Both the position numbers and the translations under genes were made by a program. From Acidobacteriota bacterium (GTDB lineage Bacteria; Acidobacteriota; Terriglobia; Terriglobales; Acidobacteriaceae), in NCBI GenBank assembly GCA_003225175.1, contig QIBA01000037.1:1-64000 (forward strand): a DNA stretch of 64,000 nt, given 5' to 3'. Shown here one piece after another: positions 8,670 to 19,141 of the stretch (positions are counted from its first letter, which is position 1; each line of letters starts with the position of its first letter). Under the pieces are notes generated by a model. It did not search any database. It had not been told where the DNA came from and worked only from the letters and a program-made list of their open reading frames with translations.

Positions 8670-9377
8670 ATGCGAAGACTCGCATCTCGTGTTGGACTCT
8701 GCGCGATGTTCTTGTTCGGTTTTGGAGCGTTTGCGCAATCGACGACGCTGCCGGCGGGCACCGAAGTGCACGTCCGCGTCGATCAAGACATCAATGCAAA
8801 GAACGGTAATCTCTCGCCGGGAGCCCAGTTCCCCGGAACGGTCTCACGGGACATCACCGACGCCAGCGGCAATGTCGTAATTCCGCGGGGTGCGCATGCC
8901 CAGCTTGCCGTAGTGCAGGCCAGCAACAATGCTAGTGACCTGACGCTTGATTTGCGCTCTGTCGAAGTGAACGGACGCACTTTTCGTATGGATACCGAAG
9001 GCACCAGCGCCGCGGGAAGCAGCAAGCGAGGCGGCTTGGGAATGAACAAGCGCACCGGTGAGTACGTAGGCGGCGGTGCACTCGCAGGTACGTTGCTCGG
9101 CGCGCTGGCCGGGGGCGGAAAAGGCGCTGCGATCGGCGCGGTCGTTGGTGGAGCCGCAGGAGCCGGCACGCAAGTGCTGACGCGTGGCAAAGAACTCAAT
9201 GTTCCCGCCGAAACCGAGCTCAATTTCCGGCTCAACCAGAGCGTGCGCCTGCCCGGATATACTGGATATCAGGGCCATGGCCGCGAACTGCCACCGCCAG
9301 ACAGGTACAACGAGCAAAATCGCGATAACAGCAATCCGCCTCGCGATTACAGCAGCCCAGCTACTAACCCTCGTTAG
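8670..9377 (+). CDS. Secreted protein with glycine-zipper segment
   Basis: 235 residues with a clear Sec signal peptide (MRRLASRVGLCAMFLFGFGAFAQ, cleavage after AQ/AFA). Residues ~25-115 form a beta-rich domain (LPAGTEVHVRVDQDI..., VIPRGAHAQLAV, FRMDTEG) of the kind often found in acidobacterial envelope proteins. A Gly/Ala zipper follows at about 128-172 (GGGALAGTLLGALAGGGKGAAIGAVVGG), then a second short beta element (VPAETELNFRLNQSVRL) and a charged Asn/Pro/Arg-rich tail. The zipper could insert in or pack against a membrane. AGGAGG at 8658-8663, 6 bases before ATG, is the best ribosome-binding site in the region. It stands alone and ends in a clear terminator, so a link to the T6SS is not shown. 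Confidence 0.88.
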   Translation: MRRLASRVGLCAMFLFGFGAFAQSTTLPAGTEVHVRVDQDINAKNGNLSPGAQFPGTVSRDITDASGNVVIPRGAHAQLAVVQASNNASDLTLDLRSVEVNGRTFRMDTEGTSAAGSSKRGGLGMNKRTGEYVGGGALAGTLLGALAGGGKGAAIGAVVGGAAGAGTQVLTRGKELNVPAETELNFRLNQSVRLPGYTGYQGHGRELPPPDRYNEQNRDNSNPPRDYSSPATNPR

Positions 9378-9391
9378 GTATCAACAAAATG

Positions 9392-9424
9392 AACGCCGGG
9401 CACATAGTCCGGCGTTTTCTTTTG
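9392..9424 (+). terminator. Rho-independent terminator
   Basis: AACGCCGG (9392-9399), 9-base loop, CCGGCGTT (9409-9416), then TTCTTTT. It lies 15 bases after the stop of the glycine-zipper gene. Confidence 0.85.
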
Positions 9425-9518
9425 GTAATTGATCATCCTCGCGGCCCATCGGGCACATTTATAGCCGGATTATTTAAAATCTGTGCTAATCTCTCGCGCT
9501 CCCGACCGTACTCCTCAT

Positions 9519-11018
9519 ATGAGCGCAATTCCGCAACTTCAGCCTGAGAATTATCCCATTCGACTTGGTACGGACCAGCAGTTTTCGCGACTGCGGGAGC
9601 TGCTTTCACAAGCCGGCTATGTGGAAGAAAACATGGAGGGCCACTTCAGTCTGCGTCACGTGGGCGAAGCCGAATTTGAGGTAGAACCGCGCAAGACTGA
9701 AAAGTCGGCGTCGCTTGTACTGCTTGCAAGCCTGTTTCTTCAAGGAAAGAGCGCTGATTGGAATGAAGTGCAGGGCGTTCTGGGACAAGAATTGGCAAAT
9801 TTGCTGCTTAGCTTAGGCCTCGTGGACCTGCAAAACGGGCGCTCTGTCGCAACCGTAGCTCTGTATGCGACCGGCGGCTTGTTTGTGGTCTCCGATCGCT
9901 GGTGTGGCGTTGATGGACAGAAATTTGTACCTCCGGCGGACGTTGTCTATCCCGCAGTGCTCGGCACTACTCGCGGCTACCTGGCAATGATCCCCGCGAC
10001 TCCCTGCAAGAACTTCCTCGAGCTTTGTTCCGGAACAGGAATTGCTGCCCTCCTTGCCGCGAAGAATGGAGCTGAGCAGGCGTTCGCCTTCGACATCGCG
10101 GGCAGAAGCGTGCATTTCGCGGAATTCAATCGCCGGCTCAATGGCCTGCCGAACGTGATCAATGCCCAGGGTGATCTGTATTCGCCGGCCAAAGGCAGGA
10201 AATTTGACAGGATTGTGGCTCATCCACCCTACGTTCCTGTCCTGGAACCACGATTCATCTTCTATGATGGCGGACCGGATGGTGAGCAAATCACGCGCCG
10301 CATGATTCAGGAATTACCGAATTTTCTTGAGCCCGGAGGCCTCTTCATCTGTGTTTCACTCGGATCGGACCGCGCTGACGATCCGTTTGAGTCCCGAATC
10401 CGTCGCTGGCTGGGAGACAAGCATGAGGAGTTCGACGTTGCGTTATTCGTGCGAAGCGAGATGGAACCCGCGGTTCAGGCGCTGAACGACGTTGCCCACG
10501 GGCGCGGATCCGTAGAACAGGTGCAGCGCTGGAAGGAAGTGCTGAAGAAGTTGCGAATCGTCAACTTCGCCTTTGGAGGAACGTTCATTCGTCGTCACGG
10601 CGAAAACCGCGCAGGATTCACTACACGCCGGACCATGGGGAAGACCTCGGGACTTAAGCAGCTGGAGGCGCTCCTGGAATGGGAAAGGGCTGTGGCGCGC
10701 GGCGAAGACGTCGAGAGGCTACGCAGTGGCCACCTGAAAACCCTCTCTGAGTGCCGGCTGAATGCTACTTATGTATTGCGCGAAGGGAACTGGATGCCGG
10801 AAAAGCAGCGGCTGCTCGTGGATGAGCCATTCAAGATGGAACTCGAAGCTCCGGGTTGGACATTGGAGTTGCTTGCCGCTTGTGACGGAAGTCGCAGCGG
10901 AGAAGACCTGTTCGAAATGTTTAAGGCAAGCGAACGGTTAGATCCAAGTACTACATTTTCCCAGTTCGCTGAAATCCTTCGATTGTTGGTTTCCGGCGGA
11001 TACGCTGTATTTGCCTAA
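9519..11018 (+). CDS. Class I SAM-dependent methyltransferase, HemK/RsmC-like core
   Basis: 499 residues from ATG 9519 (an in-frame GTG at 9483 would add 12 residues that look non-coding). An N-terminal ~130-residue domain resembling a winged-helix cap comes first. The SAM-binding core starts with FLELCSGTGIAAL (motif I, about 165-177), followed by AFAFDIAGRSV (motif II), and the catalytic-loop motif AHPPYVPV (NPPY-type, about 229-236), which in HemK-like enzymes handles a planar amide or exocyclic amine. About 200 further residues are not recognised. The substrate could be a protein glutamine or a nucleic-acid base; the sequence does not decide. It is convergent with tssH. Confidence 0.85.
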   Translation: MSAIPQLQPENYPIRLGTDQQFSRLRELLSQAGYVEENMEGHFSLRHVGEAEFEVEPRKTEKSASLVLLASLFLQGKSADWNEVQGVLGQELANLLLSLGLVDLQNGRSVATVALYATGGLFVVSDRWCGVDGQKFVPPADVVYPAVLGTTRGYLAMIPATPCKNFLELCSGTGIAALLAAKNGAEQAFAFDIAGRSVHFAEFNRRLNGLPNVINAQGDLYSPAKGRKFDRIVAHPPYVPVLEPRFIFYDGGPDGEQITRRMIQELPNFLEPGGLFICVSLGSDRADDPFESRIRRWLGDKHEEFDVALFVRSEMEPAVQALNDVAHGRGSVEQVQRWKEVLKKLRIVNFAFGGTFIRRHGENRAGFTTRRTMGKTSGLKQLEALLEWERAVARGEDVERLRSGHLKTLSECRLNATYVLREGNWMPEKQRLLVDEPFKMELEAPGWTLELLAACDGSRSGEDLFEMFKASERLDPSTTFSQFAEILRLLVSGGYAVFA

Positions 11019-11139
11019 AGAAGACCTGGTAGGCACAGCCGCATCCCCGAAACTGTTCGATTCTGAAACTCCATTCATTAGTTGCGAGCTCAGGTTGCGT
11101 GCGCTGGGCGATCCGCCCGGCGCTTATTTTTTGGCTTCT

Positions 11140-13878
11140 TTATGCAGCTGGCTGTTCAGTTTTTACTGCCTCCTTCACCCTCTCTGCGCTTGCGCGTCCG
11201 CTCGCCCAGGCGTAGGTAAGCTTGCCGTCCACTCCGATACCTACGGTCACTGCCTCAAGCGGCAGGCCTTCCGCCATGCGCGCCAACAATTCGCGCGAGA
11301 TCTCCGGCAGCAGCGTATTGCTGAGTATGTTATCGACGTTGCGTGCTCCGCTTTCCACTTCGGTGCAGCGCTTTGCTATTTCGCCAATTAGCGTGTCGTC
11401 GTAGTGCAGCGCAACCGCATGGTTCTCCTGTAGCCGGCGTTTAATTTTGTCGAGCTTCAGGACAACGATGCGCTTGAGCGACTCGTCCCGAACGGGGAAA
11501 TAAGGAACGATCATCATACGCCCAAGGAATGCAGGCTTGAACATCTTGTTTAGCTCCGGCTTCAGCGCCTGCACCAGTGCTTGAGGTCCGGGCATCGTCT
11601 CGGGATCGGCGCACAGCTTCATCAAAGTGTCAGTGCATGCATTGGTAGTGAGGAGAATGACGTTGTTTTTGAAATCGATTTCCCTTCCTTCGCCATCTTC
11701 CATCTTTCCCTTGTCGAACACTTGATAGAAGAGCTCGAGCACATCGGGATGCGCTTTCTCGACTTCGTCAAGCAGTACGACGGAATATGGACGGCGGCGT
11801 ACGGCCTCGGTGAGAACTCCGCCCTCGCCGTAACCTACATATCCCGGAGGCGATCCCTTGAGCGTGGAAACGGTATGCCCTTCCTGGAACTCCGACATGT
11901 TGATGGTGATCAGGTTCCGCTCGCCGCCGTATAACAGATCGGAGAGAGCCAGTGCAGTTTCGGTCTTGCCGACGCCGCTTGGCCCCACCAAGAGAAAGAC
12001 ACCCACAGGTTTGCCGGGATCATCGAGACTCGCCCTGCTAGTGATGATGCGCTGGGCGATGGCATCGAGCGCACTATTTTGTCCAATCACCCGGCGCCCG
12101 AGTTGCAGGCTCAAGTCAAGTACTGAGCCAATTTCGTCCTTGACCATCTTCCCGACGGGAATGCCTGTCCAACCCGAGATCACTTCACTGACGGTCTGCG
12201 TGTCGACGCAAACTCTCATGAGTGGCTCTTCCCCTTGCAAGGCTGCCAATTCAGCCTCCAATTGGGCCAAGGATGCAGTACTGATCTCTGGATTAGCAGC
12301 CGGAGCAGCCGCCGCGCCGCTGTCTTGTGCGACAGGTGTTGCGGCAACCGCACTCTCGAGTTGAGAGCGAATGTCTCGAATCTTCTGCACCAGAGTCGTT
12401 TCTTGCTCCCACCGCGATTTCAGCGCGTTCAAACGGGCAGTGACTTGAGTTCGTTCTTCAGCAATCGCGGTCAGACGTTCCTCGTGATCCGCGCCTACAG
12501 CGCTCTCACGTTGCAGAATCCGCTGCTGAACTTCAAGATCGTCCAACCTGCGCACTGCGTCTTCAATTGCCGGAGGAGTAGCATTCTGTCCGAGTGCCAG
12601 GCGGGCACATGCAGTGTCAAGTACGCTGACAGCTTTGTCAGGAAGCTGGCGGCCGGCAAGGTACCGGGCCGATAGCTTCACCGTAGACGTTACGGCCTCG
12701 TCAAGAATACGAAGATTGTGGTGCTTCTCGAGCGACGCAATGATGCCGCGCAGCATGGTTGAGCATTGATTTTCCTCCGGCTCTTCGACTTTCACGACCT
12801 GGAATCGGCGGGCGAGAGCGGCATCTTTTTCAAAGTACTTCTTGTATTCCGACCACGTAGTTGCAGCGATCGTGCGCAACTCGCCGCGGGCGAGAGCTGG
12901 TTTTAAAAGGTTAGCTGCATCGTTCTGTCCAGCCTGACCGCCCGCGCCGATCATGGTGTGGGCTTCGTCAATAAAGAGGATGATCGGGCTGGGCGACGAC
13001 TTCACCTCCTCGATCAAACCTTTCAGACGGTTTTCGAACTCGCCCTTCACTCCGGCGCCGGCTTGCAGCAACGCCAGGTCGAGAGAATGCAGGTTCACCT
13101 TCTTTAAGGGAGGCGGAACATCGCCATTGGCCAGACGCAAGGCGAAACCCTCCACCACCGCAGTCTTTCCCACCCCTGCTTCACCCGTGAGGATAGGATT
13201 GTTCTGCCGGCGGCGCATGAGGATGTCGATGATCTGCCGAATTTCAGAGTCGCGTCCCAATACGGGATCGATTTTGCCTTTACGCGCGTTCCCCGTAAGA
13301 TTCGTGGTGTACTGATCAAGATGAGGGGTCTTGCCTCCTGCAACCGGCGCACCAGGTGCAGCTTGAGCGATGCCGCTATCGGCAGCGAGCGGTGACGCGG
13401 TCTCCGCCGACATCTGTGTTAAAGCGAAGAAATCCTTGCGCAAGCTCTCGATATTAATCTTGTCGACCTCGCGCGGACTGATCTCGCGAATAAGCCGCGA
13501 CAAGTCATCCTCCGTGAGTAGCGCCAGCAACACGAATCCGGAACGCACCTGGCCGGCGCTGTAATTGAGGGATCCGATCGTCCATCCTTCTGTGAGCGCG
13601 CGCAGAAGCGATGGACTGATGGCAGGCGTCCTCGCATTTCCCGATTTGAATTTGTCAATGCTGCGATTCAGATCGGCGGTGAGCTTTGATTTGTCGATTC
13701 CGAAATGCTTTAACACCATGGAGACATCGCTATCGGGCCTGTCGAGCAGCTTGAGCAGAAAGTGCTCCGGTTCAATGTCATAGTGTGTGCGGCTGAGGCA
13801 GAGTCCCGCAGCAGCTTCCAGCGTTCCGCGCGTGGTATCGTTCAACCTTCCGATCAGCGACTTCAGATTGATGCTCAT
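11140..13878 (-). CDS. tssH: T6SS AAA+ ATPase TssH/ClpV
   Basis: 912 residues. An N-terminal Clp_N domain ([34 protein letters not shown]) that in ClpV recognises contracted sheath is followed by AAA module 1 ([10 protein letters not shown], Walker [11 protein letters not shown]), a coiled-coil middle domain, and AAA module 2 ([24 protein letters not shown]), then a C-terminal ClpB D2-small domain. It disassembles and recycles contracted TssB/TssC sheaths. The correct start is ATG 13878 (MSINLKSL), with AAGGA 7 bases upstream; the longer frame to 13950 would run into tssG. It is the last gene of the core operon, 11 bases after tssG. Confidence 0.97.
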   Translation of the reverse strand: MSINLKSLIGRLNDTTRGTLEAAAGLCLSRTHYDIEPEHFLLKLLDRPDSDVSMVLKHFGIDKSKLTADLNRSIDKFKSGNARTPAISPSLLRALTEGWTIGSLNYSAGQVRSGFVLLALLTEDDLSRLIREISPREVDKINIESLRKDFFALTQMSAETASPLAADSGIAQAAPGAPVAGGKTPHLDQYTTNLTGNARKGKIDPVLGRDSEIRQIIDILMRRRQNNPILTGEAGVGKTAVVEGFALRLANGDVPPPLKKVNLHSLDLALLQAGAGVKGEFENRLKGLIEEVKSSPSPIILFIDEAHTMIGAGGQAGQNDAANLLKPALARGELRTIAATTWSEYKKYFEKDAALARRFQVVKVEEPEENQCSTMLRGIIASLEKHHNLRILDEAVTSTVKLSARYLAGRQLPDKAVSVLDTACARLALGQNATPPAIEDAVRRLDDLEVQQRILQRESAVGADHEERLTAIAEERTQVTARLNALKSRWEQETTLVQKIRDIRSQLESAVAATPVAQDSGAAAAPAANPEISTASLAQLEAELAALQGEEPLMRVCVDTQTVSEVISGWTGIPVGKMVKDEIGSVLDLSLQLGRRVIGQNSALDAIAQRIITSRASLDDPGKPVGVFLLVGPSGVGKTETALALSDLLYGGERNLITINMSEFQEGHTVSTLKGSPPGYVGYGEGGVLTEAVRRRPYSVVLLDEVEKAHPDVLELFYQVFDKGKMEDGEGREIDFKNNVILLTTNACTDTLMKLCADPETMPGPQALVQALKPELNKMFKPAFLGRMMIVPYFPVRDESLKRIVVLKLDKIKRRLQENHAVALHYDDTLIGEIAKRCTEVESGARNVDNILSNTLLPEISRELLARMAEGLPLEAVTVGIGVDGKLTYAWASGRASAERVKEAVKTEQPAA

Positions 13879-13889
13879 GGCTCGTCCTT

Positions 13890-14954
13890 TCAATTCAGTT
13901 GCAACACCGCTTCCGATGGGTCCCGATCCAGCGGCGCGTTCTTGATCCAAGTAGTCCAGCCCAACAAAGAGCTGGCGTTCTCTTCACTGCTCAGGTTTAG
14001 TCCTAGTGTCTCGTTACGATCGAGTACGAGCTGAACCTCGAAATCAATTTCCGTACCGCCGTAGAAATTCAAAATGGACTGCAGCACTCGATAGCTCTTT
14101 GATTCAGGGCGGGGAAGAAAATCAAGGTATCGCTCACGACCAAGCGGGCCAAGTTTCACACGCACACTCGCTTGTGTATTCCATACCTCGTCACCGACTA
14201 CAGCTCCGCATCCGAGTTGTTCCGTGACTCGTTCAGCTTCCTTGAATTCTGTTTGGTCACGCGGATCCAGCTGAATCCATTTGCCCACGAATTGTTCCAC
14301 GTCGACGGGAACGTCGAAGTAGTCGCCCAGAAGCTGCTTCAAGGCCAGAGCCGATCGCGGATGCTGGCCAAGTAATCCCGCGTAGAAGAGCAAAGACTCG
14401 TCTGCGATCTCCTGACGCCCAGCGAGACCCCTAGTTCCAATTCCCACGAAACTCATCAGCAGGGGTGTCAGTGAATCGGCTTCATGCCGCTCATAACGAA
14501 CGAAAAAACGATACTTTTCCCAGGCGCGATAAAAAAGAGAGATCAGGCGGTGATTGAAGATGTCCAGGAAGTCGCGGAATCCGTTGTCTTTCTTCTGGGC
14601 GCGCTCGATTATCAGTTCGGTATATGGAATCGGCATCACGCCCGACGGCGAGCACAGGCCCATGAAGTTCACCTTCATTTGGGCCGGGCGTTCTCCGTGC
14701 TCTGGCCAATCCAGAGATTGAATTTCGCTGGCAGGAAATGCCAGAGTCGGATTGGCTTGAAAGCGCACCGACTCGTTGGAAGGCGGCACGAACTCTCCAA
14801 CAGCTCCGCGATGTGGGAAGGTGCGGCGCAGCAAACGAACAGCCTGGAAGAAGGAAACGCTCCACGGTTTCGTTCGCAGCTCTGCAATCGACTCGTCGAT
14901 TACTTCGGATTGGATCTCTACATCAGGATCTGGTTTCCGGAGCGGGGTGGCCAT
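13890..14954 (-). CDS. tssG: T6SS baseplate protein TssG
   Basis: 354 residues with the VasB/ImpH pattern: PWSVSFFQAVRLLRR near residue 30, VRFQANPTLAFPASEI, VNFMGLCSPSGVMP followed by PYTELI, DFLDIFNHRLISLFYRAWEKYR, and YLDFLP near the end. TssG forms the baseplate wedge with TssF, TssE and TssK. The start ATG 14954 lies inside tssF, a 37-base overlap that implies translational coupling. Confidence 0.96.
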   Translation of the reverse strand: MATPLRKPDPDVEIQSEVIDESIAELRTKPWSVSFFQAVRLLRRTFPHRGAVGEFVPPSNESVRFQANPTLAFPASEIQSLDWPEHGERPAQMKVNFMGLCSPSGVMPIPYTELIIERAQKKDNGFRDFLDIFNHRLISLFYRAWEKYRFFVRYERHEADSLTPLLMSFVGIGTRGLAGRQEIADESLLFYAGLLGQHPRSALALKQLLGDYFDVPVDVEQFVGKWIQLDPRDQTEFKEAERVTEQLGCGAVVGDEVWNTQASVRVKLGPLGRERYLDFLPRPESKSYRVLQSILNFYGGTEIDFEVQLVLDRNETLGLNLSSEENASSLLGWTTWIKNAPLDRDPSEAVLQLN

Positions 14955-16810
14955 GCGCGGATCATCTCCTTCCTCTGTCTGCTGGAAGCAGTAAGTTGGG
15001 AAAAGCTGTTCATGGAAACGTAATGCGCAAGAAAGCGCTCAACCACGCTGCAGAAAAGGAAAACGTTTTCTCCTGCGAAGTGAACTTCATCGATGTCCAT
15101 TTCGACACGAGTTCCACGAGCAAAGCTCGCACCGCCCTCATCCGAAGTTACCAGGGCATAATGCCGTCTGCTTTGAATTGCAGTGATGCTGTTGATCTGA
15201 TTGCGTAAGTGCAAAGCGTCGGAGAAGTTGTACAGTCGGAGTATTTCTTGCAGCGCGTCCTTGCCCCGGTCTACCAGCGAGAGGTAGTTCAACGAGAGTT
15301 GAGATATCAATTGCCAGAGCATGGCCTTTCCAAGTGGCGGGCGAAATGTTGCCGTTGGGCGTCGCAGCGCGAAGATCTTGTTTACTGCTGGATATCCTTC
15401 CAGGCTGAAGTCTCCGGATTCCGAGCGTTCGCGCTGCGATTCATTCTGTGCCGCAATGGGGAGCTTGGAAGGCAGGTTTCCATTTGTGCAGGTACACCGC
15501 ACGGTGATTGCTGTGGCATCCAGCTGCACCGGTTGTTCTGACATATCAACTACCGACAGGAACATTTCCGTCGGAGCGTCTTCGTGAAGCTCGGAAGCTT
15601 TTCTTACGGCATGCCAAAACTTGGTTCCTTCCTCGGTTCCGTTGTGGCTCAATGCGAAGAACGGCCGGTAGTCCACGAGCGCGCGTGTCCGCGCATCTTG
15701 TCCGGTGACTTCATCGATGGAATAGATTTCCGTAGCACTCTGGCGTCTGAGGTCAGGAATAATTGGATATTCGAATTTGCTTCCGTCCGCGCGAATCGGT
15801 TCAGCGGTCTGCGAAAACAAATTGATGGCTGGCGCGCAGCCCAGTTTCACAGTATTGACTGAGACTCCCAGTTCCAGCGTCTGGTACCGCTCAGGACGTT
15901 CGAAACGGGAAAACAGGAACGCTAACTCGCACTTCCCACCAAAATTCTGCGATTGCAAACTTTGAAGGGATTGCAGATCGACAAAAAAGAACTTCTCCGG
16001 AAAGGTGAAGTACTCCTGAAGCAATCGAAACCCAAGAAATGACCGGCCAGAGTATGGGAGTATCCCCTCATTTTCCTCGAACCCTACAGGGCGCAATGGT
16101 GATGCACTCCCCAAAGAGGAATCGAAGAGAACTACCGGTTTAGAGTTCGGCTTGTCCGCGTCGCGGGCCGTAACAGCAATGCAGTTATTAAAGAGCAGCT
16201 CGTAGAGCGATCCGACGATATTGCTTTCGCCCGAGAGATAAAAACGCAAGGACTTTAAGTCAAGCTTATGAAAAAAGATATCGGGCATGCATTCCAGCTG
16301 CACGTTGAGAGCTGCAGTGGCGGTTCCGGCCCCCGCCGGCTGAAACAATCCCTCGCTGGAACGAAACGTCGCCGACCTCACCTGGAAAGGCCAGATTGTC
16401 GCATCATAAGCAGTCCGGAACTTGCAGGTAATCCCGTTGAAGCGGCTGGACTGAAGCACAGAGCCCGCAGGAATTCGCAGTCCGGCAGTCAGCTTGCCCT
16501 GCTCGGGATCGAGCTGGCACTCGACCACCGTCATGGAGGGCACTGGACGAATGTAATGAGGAAACAGGACCTCAAGCAGAGCCGAGCTGATCTCCGGGAA
16601 ATCGTCATTGATCTTCAAGTGAACGCGGGCAGCGAGCAGGGCAAAGCCTTCGAGTAATCGTTCGACGTGAGGATCTTCGCAGCGGTCCGGCTCCATCAGC
16701 AGGCGACCGGCAAGCTTGGGATATTTCTTGGCCCACTCCGTTCCCATTTGGCGGATGTAGGTCAACTCGCGTTCGTAGTAGTTGAGAAGGTCTTCCCGAA
16801 TGCCTGCCAC
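14918..16810 (-). CDS. tssF: T6SS baseplate protein TssF
   Basis: 630 residues with the VasA/ImpG signature: LLNYYERELTYIRQMGTEWAKKYPKLA at the N-terminus, DPHVERLLEGFALLAARVHLKI, FPHYIRPVPSMTVVE, and GTRVEMDIDE near the C-terminus. It is the main wedge component that surrounds the tail hub. GTG start at 16810, one base after the tssE stop; the 3' end overlaps tssG. Confidence 0.97.
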   Translation of the reverse strand: MAGIREDLLNYYERELTYIRQMGTEWAKKYPKLAGRLLMEPDRCEDPHVERLLEGFALLAARVHLKINDDFPEISSALLEVLFPHYIRPVPSMTVVECQLDPEQGKLTAGLRIPAGSVLQSSRFNGITCKFRTAYDATIWPFQVRSATFRSSEGLFQPAGAGTATAALNVQLECMPDIFFHKLDLKSLRFYLSGESNIVGSLYELLFNNCIAVTARDADKPNSKPVVLFDSSLGSASPLRPVGFEENEGILPYSGRSFLGFRLLQEYFTFPEKFFFVDLQSLQSLQSQNFGGKCELAFLFSRFERPERYQTLELGVSVNTVKLGCAPAINLFSQTAEPIRADGSKFEYPIIPDLRRQSATEIYSIDEVTGQDARTRALVDYRPFFALSHNGTEEGTKFWHAVRKASELHEDAPTEMFLSVVDMSEQPVQLDATAITVRCTCTNGNLPSKLPIAAQNESQRERSESGDFSLEGYPAVNKIFALRRPTATFRPPLGKAMLWQLISQLSLNYLSLVDRGKDALQEILRLYNFSDALHLRNQINSITAIQSRRHYALVTSDEGGASFARGTRVEMDIDEVHFAGENVFLFCSVVERFLAHYVSMNSFSQLTASSRQRKEMIRAWPPRSGNQILM

Positions 16811-16811
16811 G

Positions 16812-17330
16812 CTAGCTCACCTTACATTCCCCGATGATCGGATCGAGCGAACTCTGAAATGCTACTTCCGCTGGCACCGGATCCATCATCACCACGCCGG
16901 AAATCTGGAAATGCAGGAGATGGCTGCCCAGGACAGGTGAACCGAATTCGATAGTCAAATCGCACAAACGACGATCGAAGCGCGCTACTGCATCCTCCAT
17001 GTTATGAAGCAGCTCATCTTTATCATGAGTGCGGGAAGGATCTTCAGAGTTCAAATCGGGAATGCCATAGCAAAAGACGCTACTCTGCAGTTCCGGATAT
17101 TTTGCCAAACGATCGTCTTTCACCCGCCGCGAATTGAACAACCACTCCAGATCTCGGCGCACAGAATCTTCGTAGCGTTTTACCGCTTCTCGGGTTCTTG
17201 CTTTGTTGGCTTGCCGCCGAATCTGACCACTGGCATCGACATCGGTGGAATCGTAGAAGTCTGGCTCATCATTGCTGAGCCGGTCGACCAGTGATGGAGT
17301 TGGGAAGCCTTCTATTTCAGTGATGGGCAC
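16812..17330 (-). CDS. tssE: T6SS baseplate protein TssE (gp25-like)
   Basis: 172 residues. The conserved gp25 elements are present: SLVDRL near the start, RRDLEWLFNSRR in the middle (family EDLRWLLNTR), YGIPDL, and the RRLCDLTIEFG helix. TssE is thought to connect the sheath to the baseplate. GTG start at 17330, 14 bases after tssA. Confidence 0.95.
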   Translation of the reverse strand: MPITEIEGFPTPSLVDRLSNDEPDFYDSTDVDASGQIRRQANKARTREAVKRYEDSVRRDLEWLFNSRRVKDDRLAKYPELQSSVFCYGIPDLNSEDPSRTHDKDELLHNMEDAVARFDRRLCDLTIEFGSPVLGSHLLHFQISGVVMMDPVPAEVAFQSSLDPIIGECKVS

Positions 17331-17344
17331 CGTAGTTTACCTTG

Positions 17345-19141
17345 TCAAGATCGTTCAAATTGCAATGCTGCAACCGGTCCAACCCGGCACAGCAAGCTGT
17401 ATGCACGCGCTCTTTCCTGCTGATCGCGCGTGGTGCGGTCGATACACTGAACCAGCATGGCCAATACTTGCGCCAGAAGTTCAGGTTCTTCCCAATCGAG
17501 CAGATTGCGCCGCTCCATCTCCTGGGCAAGTCCTTGGAGAATGGGATATGCAAGCGGGAAATGCTGAGTGGCGAGGCAAATCTGCGCCATCTGCAGTTGT
17601 CGGCGAAAGCGCTCGCGTCCGGAAGACTCACGCGCAGCTTCGCGCGCAAATCCATCGATAGCTTCGGCAACGCGACCAGCCTTGGCCAATTGCATTGCCA
17701 CTTCAAAGTAATCGGCGTGGCCGTTTTCGCTTGACGATTCTTTTGGGGCGTACTCGGGAATCGAGGCGGATTGCTCGGGCTGCGTTTGTAGCGGAAGGAC
17801 GCTTGCTTGCAACCAATCGAGCGTTTGCTTATCTGCGGCAGAGGTCCCGTCACTCAGATTGGCAGAGGGCAGATTCGGATAATCCTGCAACAACGCGCGA
17901 GTTTCGGCGCAAAGAGCGGTGGCAGCGGCCGAGTAGGAGAGGTTATAGCAGGATTCCCATGCGTACCTTTGCAGATCAAGCCAGGCGCGCCCGCAGGGCG
18001 TTGCCATGGCTGTTTCGGTGCCGTCCAGTAGTCCCTCCCAGTTACTCTCTCGCTGTAGGATTCGCAACTGCTGTCTTGTCTCAGTTGAGGGGCTGGCGAG
18101 AAACGACTCATCCAGGCTTTCGCCGTGCGAGCGCAGCTCTCCCCAACGCAAAGCGCGGACAAGAAGATATGGGCTTACCTGCGATGGATCCTGGCGGCGA
18201 AGGTAATGAGCGATTCGAGCTACGAGGTTACCGGCAGCTTCGGGATCCGCGGGTTCCGCCCAGACCGCTCCCGATTTGGCGCGCGCAGGAGCGGCAGCCG
18301 CACCTGCGTCGTCCATGATCGAGTCGGCGTTGAATTCCGTTCCGTCTATCGCGTCCGAGGGCTGTTCTGAATCGGGGCCGCCTTTTTCCATATACAGAAC
18401 GTTCGCGAGGACCTTGACTTCTTCGAGCACCGCGCGCAGCTTTCCAAGACTCGGGCCGTCGGTGCCGTATTTTTCGTCGCAGAACAGGTCGAGTGAGGCG
18501 GTCGCTTCTAACGAAGCATTGAGAGATGCGACCAACTGCTCGTAGAATTCTTTAGCAGTTGCTGCGAAACCCTCGTTCCATTCTTCCGGTGTGAGCTTGC
18601 CATCTTTGACAGCTTCTTCGCGGATTTCGTTCTTCTTCTCATCGCCTTTAGCATCAGCTTCCGCGGGAACAGTTTTCTTGGTTTGATAGTCGATCCAGGT
18701 GAGTCCATTCTTCGTGAGAGGAAGCCGGCGAAGAATATAGTCACAACGGGCCGCAAACCACTCTTGCGGTGCACAGCGGAGTTCAGGGCTCCCATCTTCC
18801 AGCTCGGGATAGCAATTCTCCCAAAATTGTTCCTGTACCTTCTGAAAAAGAGAGATGCACTCGGGAAGAACGGCAAAGCTTTCCCGCCGCAATGTGGCCT
18901 CGCCGAGCCAGGCGGCTAGCTGAAGATCTTTGGTTTTCTTGAGGAGAGCGTCGCTGGCCAGTTTTATGACGAGGGGAAAGTCCGCCTTCTTGCGTGTGCG
19001 CTGCCATTCTCCCTGTGGCGCGTCGTCTTCGTCCTCGAAGCGCGCTTCCTTGATCTTGTCGTATATAGGATCGTAACGGAGGTTCTCCCCGCAGGGATTG
19101 TTTCCGGGAATGGGATTGAGGAGATCATCACGAAGCGGCAC
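17345..19141 (-). CDS. tssA: T6SS tail-assembly protein TssA
   Basis: 598 residues from GTG 19141. The N-terminal ImpA_N domain is clear (LRDDLLNPIPGNNPCGENLRYDP) and so is the DFPLVIKLASDALLKKTKDLQLAAWLGEA block. A charged Lys/Glu/Asp insertion (about 155-185) is unusual. The C-terminal half is helical with ADYFEVAMQLAKAGRVAEAIDGF and ends in LLCRVGP. TssA chaperones tail polymerisation and marks its distal end or baseplate, depending on class. GTG is preferred to the upstream in-frame start because GGGAGAGGG precedes it by 6 bases and it overlaps the tagJ stop by 14 bases. It is longer than the usual 350-530 residues. Confidence 0.93.
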   Translation of the reverse strand: MPLRDDLLNPIPGNNPCGENLRYDPIYDKIKEARFEDEDDAPQGEWQRTRKKADFPLVIKLASDALLKKTKDLQLAAWLGEATLRRESFAVLPECISLFQKVQEQFWENCYPELEDGSPELRCAPQEWFAARCDYILRRLPLTKNGLTWIDYQTKKTVPAEADAKGDEKKNEIREEAVKDGKLTPEEWNEGFAATAKEFYEQLVASLNASLEATASLDLFCDEKYGTDGPSLGKLRAVLEEVKVLANVLYMEKGGPDSEQPSDAIDGTEFNADSIMDDAGAAAAPARAKSGAVWAEPADPEAAGNLVARIAHYLRRQDPSQVSPYLLVRALRWGELRSHGESLDESFLASPSTETRQQLRILQRESNWEGLLDGTETAMATPCGRAWLDLQRYAWESCYNLSYSAAATALCAETRALLQDYPNLPSANLSDGTSAADKQTLDWLQASVLPLQTQPEQSASIPEYAPKESSSENGHADYFEVAMQLAKAGRVAEAIDGFAREAARESSGRERFRRQLQMAQICLATQHFPLAYPILQGLAQEMERRNLLDWEEPELLAQVLAMLVQCIDRTTRDQQERARAYSLLCRVGPVAALQFERS